From Ceratodon purpureus (Eukaryota; Streptophyta; Bryopsida; Pseudoditrichales; Ditrichaceae): 64,000 nt of DNA. The translations under genes were made by a program, and so were the position numbers. Positions 44,462-54,849 of the stretch are shown in pieces; the stretch's first letter is position 1; every line of letters starts with the position of its first letter. Location of the stretch: positions 96,716,072 to 96,780,071 of the forward strand of contig CM026426.1 of assembly GCA_014871385.1 (NCBI GenBank), given 5' to 3'. Under the pieces are notes generated by a model, which worked only from the letters and a program-made list of their open reading frames with translations, made no database searches and was not told the DNA's origin.

Positions 44462-47148
44462 GGGCCTCGACATAGAGGACTGGCTGGGTCATCATCTTGC
44501 CGTTGATTGATGAGGTACGATTTTCACCGTCGATCTTGATGGAGGTGGGGCCATGCAAAGGGCTAGGGACGCGGTTTGGAACTTCAGTTTGGGACTTGGG
44601 TTGGGAAGGAGGGATTGGGTTGGGAGAAGGGGATTGGAAAGGGCTTGGGCTGAGGAGGACTTGGGGCGGGATGTGGGATGGGCCATGGGGTATGGTCCAT
44701 GAAGCATGGAGAGACGCACTTAGAATTTCAGTTTTATTTTGGAAATTTTTTACCCTCTCTTCAACTTGGTGTGGTTGTATTTTCAATGATGAATAAATTT
44801 CTTAGACTATTCTAGAAAATACTTATGGTATCCAAAGTGGAATTTTTTGTTTGGTGGGCAATTCAGACAATTTTGTAAATACTTAAAATCGACATTTTTG
44901 AAATTAGTTGTAATGAAATTTATTGAATTATCTATCAAAATAATCTTGTTAAATATTTTACGGTTAGAATCAAAAAATAATAATTTTTTAGTCATTCATG
45001 CTTTTCACATTAGAAATGTCAGTCAGGAGCGTTTTTTGGTGAAAACATAGTCAAAGAACTTTAGGGGTTAAATGAAGAATCATTTCAAGATTTTCCTAAA
45101 TGAATGTTCAAACTTAACGTATTAAAAAGATGTTATCAAAGTTTGATGCATAGCATTATGATACACCTTAAGTCCTGAAATTGAAATGTAAATTTTTGTT
45201 CCTAATATATATTCAAATTTCCATTAATATTATTATAATTCAAATTTCAATGAAAATTAACAATTCAATATTGCCAACATGAGATCCTATGAAACCTTAT
45301 AATTGAAAAAATTTAGTGTCTTTTTTTTAAAATTTGGTTTCTAAAAAGTAACTATTTGATGTTTAGTAATGTAAGATGTGCGCCTTAATACATTAACAAT
45401 CTAGCTAATACTTTTTTTAGAAGTGAAAAAATGATTATATGAAGAAAAATAACAAGAGAATTACTTGTACCTTTTAACCTCTATAGCTCATGAATGTATA
45501 CCCACAATACTAAATATGGTTGAGATATTTGATGTGTGGATATGTAATCATGTTAAATGTGGAGTATTGATTTTATTTTATAATAAGCCTACATTTTTGT
45601 GTAGTCAAAGTAAAAATATGAAGAAAATTTGTTAAAGAATAGTTTTTGTGTACTATGCACATAGTCTGTAATTTACTACGCATGTATAGATATCAATTTC
45701 AATGCATATTCATGTGTATGATATAAATATTATATGAATTAATTATAGAATTTTCAAGTTTGTAGTTCAAATGTGACTAATGTGACTAATCCCTTGTTGA
45801 AGGATTAGTCACAGTAGTCACGTTTGAATTATAAACTTTAGAATTCCATAATTTATTCATATACTAAAAAAAAAGTGGTAATTAAACACAAAAAGTGAAT
45901 GAATGTCTTGCATGTGAAGTTTTTGACTAATTTATTAGAAACTTTTTATTTACAATCATTCAAATTAATAAATTAAAAAAGATAATAATATATTAGTATT
46001 TTGAATGAGTCTGATTGATTCTTGAATAAGAAATTGAATAGATTATAAAAGTCATAGAAATTCACATGATCATCTAGAAATTAATTATCGATCATAGTTT
46101 TGATTAGATTAAGAAATGAATGCAATCCAATATATTGATATAAATTCATATTTATCACAAAATTATAATTACATGGCCAACGCATTATAAATAAAACATC
46201 AATCACTTACAAAAATCATTACAAAATCCACCAAAATTCAACATATTTTCATAATTTTGAAATTTATTACATTGCTATACTTAATTCAATTATGCAACAT
46301 TATAGAATTTGTATATAAAAAATTGACTCAAATTGGATAAAATATCACTTAATGTCCATTATGAAATATAATTATAACTATGATACATGCTTAAGTGGTA
46401 TTAGAGTAATTTCAAGATTCATCATCTTTTAATAAATATGTAGTATATGATATCACCATCTTTTTGTATCATGCAAGTTAATGATTGAAGCACATACTTC
46501 AATACTATAATGTTTCACCCAATTTATTGCAAGACATGTTTCAATGCAACCATTGTCATTCATCATCTAATTTCTAATACAACTAAATTGAAGTTACATT
46601 TTTATTATTATTATAATGCAATGCATTTAAACTTTGATAAAATAAAACTTAAGCATCAAGGGTGAATGATATATACTTGACACATTAAGTGAGAGATAAT
46701 AATTTAGGAAAATCTTTGAATAATTCTTCATCTCATAATTCTAGAGCTTCTAACAATATTAATTTTTACTCCATTTTGAATTTTGTTAACTTCACTTCAG
46801 AATTAAACTAATTTTTTAATTCATTGTATAAAAGAGAACAACACCTAGTTGGAGAAATGGTGGAAAAAGTAAAAACTAAACAATGATTCTCTCCATGCTT
46901 CATGGCCCATCCCACATCCTGCCCCATCCGACATCCTGCCTCAAGTCCCCTCAGCCTTGAGTCCCCTAAGCCCTTCCACCCTTCTCCCGGCCTGATACCG
47001 TCCTTCTCGCTCCAAGTCCCAAAATGAAGTCGCCAACCATGTCCCTGATTCTTTGCAAAGGCTCCACCTTTAAGGAGATCGACGGTCGAGATCTTATCGC
47101 TCAAATCGACGGCTGGAGATGTCCTAGCCAGTCCTCGATTTCGAGGCT
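44462..47148. mobile_element. Non-autonomous element with ~330-bp diverged inverted-repeat arms
   Basis: The left arm, about 44462-44800 (GCCTCGACATAGAGGACTGG ... ATGGGCCATG..GAAGCATGGAGAGA ... CTTCAACTTGGTGT), is matched in reverse complement by about 46820-47148 (GCCTCGAAATCGAGGACTGG ... ATGGGCCATGAAGCATGGAG ... CTCCAACTAGGTGT). The arms differ by many substitutions and small indels, so the copy is old. The 2-kb centre is AT-rich and noncoding, and holds a foldback at 45733-45861. Long diverged arms around noncoding DNA suit a non-autonomous MULE-like or foldback element. The outer ends and target duplication were not resolved, partly because the LINE inserted next to the left arm. Confidence 0.7.
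45733..45861. repeat. Foldback (MITE-like) hairpin, ~60-bp arms
   Basis: 45733-45792 pairs with 45802-45861 across a 9-nt loop (CTTGTTGAA). The inner stem is GTGACTAATCC...GGATTAGTCAC, and the outer part is TATGAATTAATTATAGAATT against AATTCCATAATTTATTCATA. There are only a few mismatches. It is nested in the AT-rich centre of the non-autonomous element. Confidence 0.85.
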
Positions 47149-47199
47149 GGCTAGTGACGAGGAGTCCCCTCCCTTCCCCTTTATTCGCAGCAGCCACTA

Positions 47200-47320
47200 G
47201 GCCGAATGCCTCCACCACCTGTACCAATTTTTTCTGATGGAGGGAAGAAATCCTGATTTGACTGCTCATAATTTTAGTCCTCCTTGTTCCTGTCACAAAC
47301 ACTACCACTGTGCCACCTCC
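47200..47320 (-). other. Possible tRNA-derived (SINE-like) promoter fragment
   Basis: On the minus strand, GGTGGCACAGTGGTAGTG (near 47315) fits a pol III A box (TGGCNNAGTGG). AGTCAAATCAGG, about 50 nt downstream, is a weak B-box match. There is no clear tail or target duplication. It may be chance. Confidence 0.25.
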
Positions 47321-47504
47321 AATACAATAAAAATTCAGAGAACTGTAAGCTACTACCGTACATTGTGCGCTAAAAAATGTGAAATTTCAATACAACACTT
47401 TTCTACGAAATTGTGAGACACTCTTCGATGAAAGATAAAAATAAAATATGGCACCAAAAATATGATAGACATATTAGGATGTTGAAGGATTCACGTACCA
47501 TTAG

Positions 47505-48610
47505 TCAATAATCTCGGCAATGTTGTAGGGCCTGGTCGGTATGCCACCTCTCATAGCATCCATCATTCAAGCACATAAATTTGTCACGACATTTGTAGCA
47601 ATAGTAATGTGGATCTTTTACCATACAAACCACACAACACCGCCTCAAGGTGGAATGTGAAGAAGTATGTATCACCAGACGCTCTGGCAAGGGTGGTAAG
47701 TCAGCAGGTTCACTGGATTTTCTGGGCGAACCTGCTAAAACCTCCTCACATAAACGTTGCTTAAACTGGAGATGAGTCATAGGTGTCACTGGATTCCTGG
47801 GATTCGAATTTGCCACACAATCTAGGTAGATAATGTACATATTCACCACAGTGACATCTAGCAAAAAGAAAAGATTCGATGCCACCACTTGTGGCTCCAA
47901 ACTTGGCAAGAGTATGATGCCCGCAACTGATCAGCTACATCCACTCCACCCATGTGGGTGGTGTACTCCTTTAGCACTGGTGATGTCTGAATCATCTCCC
48001 GAACAGCTCCATTGCGCCGAGGCACGCTAAAACAGGTTGTTCACATGGAGGTTGAATTGGCAAGCTATGTGTAGAAATTAGAAGAACTGGTTTCTTATCT
48101 TTCCACATTAGTGTAGAGATGGAATGACTTACATGCATCCTCCAATGCATTGTCCCTTGTGGCACATTCTTGAAACTGGCTAAGTTCTTCAGCAAATGAG
48201 GTAGTCCAATCCGGTTTTGCCTGATGGTGCCTGTAGCATAGATCCCACGAGCTAGAAGAGAGGTAAATAGTCCTATGCTAGAAAAATAATTGTCCACTGT
48301 GAGGCAATGACCAACATTCCATAGACCATGGCATAACCTCATAACCACATTGTGGGCTAAGTTAGTTTCACCAACATTAGGTCCAGGTTGCACTGTCTCA
48401 CCAACTGAAGCATAACAATATTATCTTTGCCACAATAGATTTCAAAGCTATAGACATATTTAGAAATTGAGCATGCAAGACACCATACCTTGAAGCCCCA
48501 TTTCTAGGGCTTTTTGGAGATAACCTGTCGAATAGGAGAATATGTACCTTTGTATTGGATCATCATTTCATCCACTGTTAGAAACTTACCAAGACACCAA
48601 GCACTCTTAC
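47505..48610 (-). pseudogene. piggyBac-type transposase remnant
   Basis: The minus strand reads LTVDEMMIQYKGTYSPIRQV, then KWGFKVWCLACSISKYVYSF and EIYCGKDNIV, then VVMRLCHGLWNVGHCLTVDN, YFSSIGLFTSLLARGIYATG and TIRQNRIGLPHLLKNL. These are the DEq....KG.s.irqY...KP.kwG.K and DN.fts..L...L...gi...GT.R.NR.g.P blocks of DDE_Tnp_1_7. The C-terminal part (47909-47505) ends in a Cys/His finger: CCVVCMVKDPHYYCYKCRDK, then FMCLNDGCYERWH. Several stops and frame changes separate the blocks, and the N-terminal region was not recognised. piggyBac is uncommon in land plants. Confidence 0.8.
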
Positions 48611-48769
48611 ATCTATCTCATATTGCTTCCACAAGCCATCTAGTCTGTCCAATTTTATCATATCTTGGGTCTCCCCTTCTGACACCATCCAAATTGGTTA
48701 GATGCAAACACCTCCTTAGCTCTTGAAATCTGTTTTTGCTCATAATACTAGAAATGATAGGACAATGAA

Positions 48770-48831
48770 CACTACTGCAAAGACGGTTTTTCTACACCAC
48801 ATGAGTACACCGGGATGGATTTGTGGTGTAA
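48770..48831 (+). repeat. CACTA-type terminus with TACACC/GGTGTA subterminal words
   Basis: CACTACTGCAAAGACGGTTT at 48770 has the CACTA start and resembles typical CACTA-element ends. It is followed by TACACC twice (within TTCTACACCACATGAGTACA) and by GTGGTGTAAAC (48820), which can pair with CTACACCAC. The matching right-hand end was not found beyond 54 kb. Confidence 0.65.
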
Positions 48832-49574
48832 ACTACCATCCACTCGGCCAATCAGGTTTGAGAGGGGAGTTTGGACTCAGAATTTGTGGCTGGAATTTCT
48901 GATAATAGCTCCCACACAAACGCTTGAGAGTGAGCGGGGTGAAAGGCTTCTATTTCAGTTGCAGAAGGTGCAGCCAAAGTGCAATGTTACTGTCGCCGCG
49001 TTTGGTGGGAGGAAAACATAAAATAAAAGCTCACTGTTAATGCCGTTATTGCATCCCAAGTGACACGTGTGACTCAGATTAAATTAATGTCGGCGTTCCA
49101 CGTAGGAAGATGAGTGATGAGCACTGGGGATGAAAAAAGGTATTGGTGTTCATCGCTGTTCACGTTTCACTGATATCCGGACCCGATGTCCGGAAGTGGT
49201 AGGATGCAAACCATGTACTGGTGATACCCTGATCTGTACCATATCACAGATGATGACCGGCGATACTGGGGGTATGTGCTACTCTTGACAATCGGAACTC
49301 ATATGAACTGGGAATTCATAACAAGTGAAATTACGTAGTAGTTTTATCAGTCTATGATGTCTCTGTCATTACAGTTTAAGATGCGAAAGAGTACTCAAAA
49401 GTATCTGAAAACAGTCAATGAGCCAATGTGCAGTTGTTGTAACGAAATAGTATCCTTGCAGAGATCTCTCAGTCTACAGTTGACAACAAATATGGATTCA
49501 AAGCATATGTGACACACAAAAAAACTGATCTATACACAGAGAATATGGACGTCTGAATTTCGGAGATACCAAGT
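48832..49574. other. Subterminal noncoding DNA of the CACTA element
   Basis: No gene supported. It contains small palindromic words such as TATCCGGACCCGATGTCCGG (49172-49191). Confidence 0.4.
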
Positions 49575-50903
49575 CTACAGCTGCTTCACGAGGTCAAGAA
49601 CTGCTTGAAGGTTGGCCAATTCAGTGTCAATTTTCACGCACACTGCATTATATTCCGTCTTTGCGTCTTCCAACTCCGCGGTAAGTTTAGGGATGAGTGT
49701 TGTAATTCATCAGGATTTGAATTCCCATTGGTTGAGCTGCTGCTTGGCAATGTCGACGTTCTGCCCCCATGAAGACTCAAGAGATTCGCACATGCGGACG
49801 AAGGCCTTTCGGCCAGCAGCGTGCTCTGGATTTGTGTCGTCCTGATGAGCAGCGATGCGCACAGCTTTGGCCTGCTGGAGTTCTGCAAGTGCACGATCGT
49901 GATAGTCCGTTTTCTCCACCAATTTCTTGTTAACATACTTCAAGCGCTCCTTTTCCACAGCAAGGGTCGACTTCAGCTTCGCAACATGGCTCTTTTCATT
50001 GTGAGACGACATGCAAAGATTATTTTGCAGTGACGTCACGGCGTGTTCGATGGTTGGACGTAAAAGGGAAAGGCCAGCGAAGGTCGAGTTCGTCATGGTG
50101 AAAAACATCGTATCAGTCTCGCTCGGCCCTAGGCTGCGTCGATGGCTGGACTCCCCCGGGTCGTATTTGATTGGAACATCGTCTGGAAGGAAACCGCGCT
50201 CAGGGGTCCGATCCACCACCGACGGGGAAGCATCAAAACCAGTGGGAGGCTGCGACAATACACCTGTTATTAGTTACGAAAAAGTGTGCATACACGAAAC
50301 AGATGAGGTAGAAATCGACTATGGAAATTTCAAGAGAGCACATTCGGAAATCAAGCTGGATATTATGATAGTATAGTGAACTTGTGCGAGAAAATGCGTG
50401 CAGGCAATTGCAGACATCCGGAAACAGGGGAGGATATGGCGTGGAATGGCTTACCTCGATCTCATCAAAAGAGCGTACTGTCTTCAGAGGCTCCAGTGGC
50501 TCCGCGAAGTCGATGAAATGCGGGAGGACGCGAGGAATTCCAGAGTGACTTTGGTGACGATGTGTAGCTTTATATGCATATTCCAGTTAATCTCAATTCC
50601 CTGAGCTTCCGCGACGAGTCCGCAAGCGAAATGAAAATGTATGACTCCACTAATCGGCCAGTTGAGCTGGAGCACACGTGTGTGCAATTCCTGCACGTAA
50701 ACCTTGTAATTTGGATCGCCTTGATTATCAAAGACAAAGCCGTTGGCCGATTTTGGTCCGAAAAACTCTGTCATCTTGGGACGAGTAGGAAACAGCTCGG
50801 TTGGAGTGACCGAGGGCACTAATCCAACATTGTGCAACTGCATGTAGGTGACAAACCACGGTATGGAGGCGAGCTCCATGACCGGCGGTCGAGACGGATC
50901 CAT
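49575..50903 (-). CDS. Coiled-coil accessory protein of the CACTA element (two exons, interrupted)
   Basis: Exon 50903-50455 starts MDPSRPPVMELASIPWFVTY and ends ...VRSFDEIE at donor GTAAGCC. Exon 50249-49575 follows TTGTCGCAG in phase. The N-terminal part is compact and hydrophobic-aromatic (FFGPKSANGFVFDNQGDPNY, YVQELHTRVLQLNWPISGVI). The second exon is a disordered stretch followed by a long coiled coil (HVAKLKSTLAVEKERLKYV, RALAELQQAKAVRI) that continues past two TGA codons at 49710 (ELEDAKTEYNAV...LDLVKQL). One small frame change occurs in exon 1 near 50.55 kb. No family is recognised. Position and coiled coil suggest a TnpA-like DNA-binding partner, which is inference. Confidence 0.5.
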
Positions 50904-51884
50904 GCTACAGAGAAGTAAAACACGCGACAAAGAAACGCAAAGGCAAGGAAGAAACAAGCTATACAAGAGCGAGAGTCTGCAAAAAAAATGGACTAATTGT
51001 TAGTCTTGCAATGGGGCATAAGGAGGAGATGAGAAATCAATGAGGACGATGAAGGCCGGCGGTGGCAGCTAGGATCATGTTATGAAGTGGGGGAAATCAG
51101 ATCAGATTCAGCATGATTTGGGAACTTACTTGGGAGTTTGTGATTGTGCATAGCGCTTTTTCCAGGTTGTCTCGTCCGATGTCACTTCTTCATGCTCATA
51201 GGAGGCGCCATTCATGAGTGACCTACATGCAGACATGGAGGAACATGATCATCTTGTGAAGCTGAGGGTCACATCACACAGACGCTTCATGAGCCATGCA
51301 AACATGAGGCTTAATCAGGGCCGTCAAGTAACACGATGGATCTATCCGGGCCAGAGAACTAGGTGATATCCACGGGATCGCGAGTGTGAGGTTTTCGCAC
51401 GGTCACGATGATAGGTCGTGCGCTGGGGTTTAGGCACGGATATGACAAGGCGGTGGGTATAAGTCACCAACTCTTGGGTTTCGGGTTCTCATAACGGGTA
51501 ACAGTGGCGGGTATATCTTCAAGCGGGTATTAGCGTATCCTTGGCGGGTATATATTCCAGCGGGTATTAGCGTTTAACTGTGTATATGGATAGAGAACTG
51601 CTTGCAACAATCCTGAGGCAGGAGCATACAAAACCTTCATGCAATATTAAAAGAACACGTACTTTCATAGTAACAATGAAATCATAGTTATGGTGTGATG
51701 TGATAACATAGCTAGCTTACGATGTAAACATCATAAGGACGGGCAAGGATCTTGGACAAGTTCGGGAGCTCTAACTAACGCTTGCAAAGCCAGATGCATA
51801 CAAACTAATATGATCGTCTCGACAGGCTAAGGAATAAAATTCAAGATCAGGTGAGAAATTGCTTCTAGACTGTAGGGAGAAGAG
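50904..51884. other. Intergenic region of the CACTA element
   Basis: No gene supported. It contains the GCGGGTAT repeats described separately, and the likely promoter of the coiled-coil gene. Confidence 0.5.
51506..51578 (+). repeat. GCGGGTAT direct repeats (37-bp tandem duplication)
   Basis: GCGGGTAT occurs at 51507, 51523, 51544 and 51560. The unit GGCGGGTATAT.TTC.AGCGGG, then TATTAGCGT, is duplicated with a 37-bp period. Related words (GGTGGGTATAAG at 51452, ACGGGTAA at 51494) lie just upstream. Confidence 0.8.
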
Positions 51885-53960
51885 TTACGGTCCTTCGTAG
51901 ACAGAATAATCGTCCTGGTACTGGTCGTCGTCAAAGAAGGCGTCGTCTTTAGGAGGCAACTGCAGGGCATCAAGAACTTGGACTGCTGGAAGGGGTACTT
52001 CAGTAGTGGGAGGTTGCAAGTCCGGTCTATCTGGTGCTTGTACATGTGCATCGCTGGACGTAGGGAAGAAGCCTGCTGCATGCCTGGTTCCCACGAACAT
52101 TGTGTGATCATACTCCCCTACTTCTCGTTTGCTTCGTGGCTCGTGGGATAAGACAACTTGCCAGCTGCGATCATGAGCATCATCCATGAAAAATACATGT
52201 GAGACGTGTTCAGGAAACACAAACGGATTCTGCTGGAATAGTGTATCCCTGCTGTCGAGCTTGGCCATCCAGAATCCGTGAGGGTCGCGTTTGATGGTGC
52301 GGCGCCCCTCATCTCGGTGCTTAATTCATGAGACCTTCATCACAACTGGAGTCAATACACCGTAGTCAACCATCAATATCTCTCTCAATATACCGACGTC
52401 GATTCCGGACGTCTCGTGTTCGCTCAGATGTCTCACAATTCCAGAGTCAAAGGTGACGTGGTTGGCAGTGCTTTCACTGAGTTGACATCAGTACAAAGCC
52501 CCATAAGCATGCATATATTTGTATGAATCTGCGAATACAGACGGAGGGGATGATAGCCGAATGAGGTCTTGAGAGAGTGGAAAACCATCTCGGCAAAGCT
52601 CTAGCACATGTGCGCGCAAGCATGACGGAAAATCTGGTAATGTAGAAAGAGCTGGAGAGTACGCGTATATTGCAGCCCCTCTTGAGCGCCTCCATGTTGT
52701 TCTGAAAGCAGCACGAGCTACTTCGCGTTCTTGGACCCTGTCCTTGTATTCACTGTCATGGAGTAAAGCACATTACTGTAAGAGAGTGATTGGCAATAAT
52801 TTTAACAAAAGTTACGAGAGAATGAAACATCGATAGCAGGAGGTGACTAAGTCCTCTTTACCTAAATAGCTTGGCGGTGTGCACAGAATGAGTTGTAATA
52901 TACTCGTGGAGCATTGCCGTGGTCTCCCTGTCAAGTCAAACTCTCTTTGGTGCTCCCATCAAAACCTCTCTCGTGTCACGAGCCTCCTCATCGGGATCCC
53001 AAACGCGTCGAGTAGAGTGTTCATATTCTTGGAAATATTCAGTGACAAAGCCAAGTGCTTCATCAACTGCGTATCCAAACGCCATACTTGCTTCTGGGCG
53101 GGATCTCTCTCGCACGTAGCGTGTCAACGTACCCATGTATCTTTCAACCGGGTAGCACCAACGTGCAGTCATGGGCCCACACCAATATAATTCTTCACAT
53201 AGGTGTATTGGGAGATGCACCATGATGTCCCAGAACCCGGGGGGAAACCAGACTTCAAGCATGCAAAGGGCCTCGGCTACGCAGGGTTGCATGTCCTCCA
53301 AGTTGTTAGGGTTTAAAACCTTTGCACAAATCCTTTGAAAAGCATGTCCAATCCTCATAATGGCGTCTTGTGACCAGGGTCAAGGAGATTTTTGATCGCC
53401 GCTGGAAGAATTTGCTGCACCAAAATGTGATGGTCATGGCTCTTGAGAGCCGTTAGCTTCCCGTCGCCAACATGTTTTCGGAGAGTTGCACTGTAACCAG
53501 AAGGCACGGCTGTCGACACGACCAGTCGAAGAAGCTGTTGTTTCTCCTCGTCATTGAATACGTATGGTGCACGGGGTTGCATGTAAAGCTCTGAAGTGCC
53601 TCGACGAGTGAGCCAAAAATCACGCCAGCGTTGCGGGTGTCGTTCTTGTTCCACATCTTCCATGTCTTTTCTAACTGCCGGTGAGTCCTTCTCACCAAAA
53701 AGGTAACCAATGATGTTGGCCAACAGGTTCCTCTCGATGTGCATGACATTGAGGGTGTGGCGCACCTTTAGCTTCTGAACATCAAAATGCAACTAGTAAG
53801 AAAATACGAACATGTATGCACAGCAGTCCATAGCCATTGAGCCACCTTAGATAGTAGATATAATGGTTCGATTTGAATAAAAAAAAATGCACAAGACCGT
53901 CGTGGATTCCCATACAGGGCCATGTCCGCGAAATCAGTAGTGGACCTCATAAAGCCGACA
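51885..53960 (-). pseudogene. CACTA transposase (TNP2 C-terminal part, DUF4218, DUF4216)
   Basis: From the high-coordinate side: HTLNVMHIERNLLANIIGYL and LTALKSHDHHILVQQILPAA (53792-53355) are the end of the TNP2 domain. CMLEVWFPPGFWDIMVHLPI, HLCEELYWCGPMTARWCYPV, ERYMGTLTRYVRERSRPEAS (53358-52936) are the DUF4218 block. LSQDLIRLSSPPSVFADSYK, then YMHAYGALY (near 52500-52600), and NPFVFPEHVSHVFFMDDA..DRSWQVVLSH (52268-51885) are the nucleocapsid-like DUF4216 region. Frames change between blocks, partly through introns. The catalytic N-terminal part is not present in the window, so this copy is truncated. Confidence 0.85.
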
Positions 53961-54049
53961 TAAAAATCAGGAAAAGATGGCCAACATGAAAAGTAAAATC
54001 TTCTAAATGAAGTTAACCATTAGGGGAAAAATCAGCCTTGTAAGACAGC

Positions 54050-54575
54050 CCGGATTAGGTGGGCTTCCTGCCCAAAACCCCTCTGTCGCTGTCAGCAGGG
54101 GTTTGAAACGCTGCCCGGAGCGGCCTTTTGGAGACAGACGGGAGTTGCGTGGCTGGGTTTTGCCTCGTTGGCGAGAGGGCGTGGACGGTGGTTGTTGAGC
54201 GCCAAGGAGTGGAATTTATTGCTCTGCAATTAATGAACTGCCTCGATCCGTTGCCTCGATCCACGGATTGTTCGACTTCTTGCCACAAAGGTCTGGACGT
54301 GATGGCGCCATTGGCTCTACGCCGTTCAGCACCAAGAAAACGAAGCGCCCTGTTCTCCTTCAAGCAAATCGTTGTTGGCACTGTGGGACGCTGAATCGTA
54401 TGTGATTTGCTCCAAAGATTCCAAGTGGCGATGGCGCCCCAGATCGGTGGAGCAAAATTGAGATTCCGATTCATTTCTTCGCAGCGTCCGCTGGCAGCAA
54501 CGGCGGCGAGGGGTCGTTCTCAGTCGGCGACCAAGGTTTCAACGAAGAGATGAAAACTGATGTACTTGAAGGGAA
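54050..54575 (+). other. Candidate 5' leader exon of the following gene
   Basis: GC-rich, ends at a strong donor (GGGAAG|GTGAGT at 54576). An acceptor-like CCAG at 54849 stands 40 bp before the ATG at 54889. The open frames in it show no protein features. Noncoding leader is the simplest reading. Confidence 0.35.
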
Positions 54576-54849
54576 GGTGAGTTAACCTTATTCGATAAAC
54601 CTTTGTGGGGTGTTCAGGGGCTAGTGGGTCTTTGAGCAATTTGAGTTTCGATTTCATTAGCCCTTGCTGCCATAACGGCATAAGGCAATGTAGGTTTCGT
54701 GGTCGACAGCGCTTGTAGATGCCATGCAGGTCTATCGAATTAGGTTCGGAGTATTTGAGGTTGTGAATTTAGTTTTTCATTGGGTGTAGGAGGTGTCCCA
54801 AAATCATAACAAGTTTTCTCGAATAACAGCAAATCACCAAGTGTGACCA

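Larger units (their letters stand above)
48770..53960 (-). mobile_element. CACTA (En/Spm) element, left-end defined, decayed
   Basis: Starts at the CACTA terminus (48770) and includes, on the minus strand, a coiled-coil gene (50903-49575) and a TNP2-type transposase (about 53960-51885). This two-gene content resembles CACTA elements with a transposase and a TnpA-like accessory protein. The 5' part of the transposase, and so the right end, is missing or displaced at about 54 kb. The right boundary is an estimate. Confidence 0.6.
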
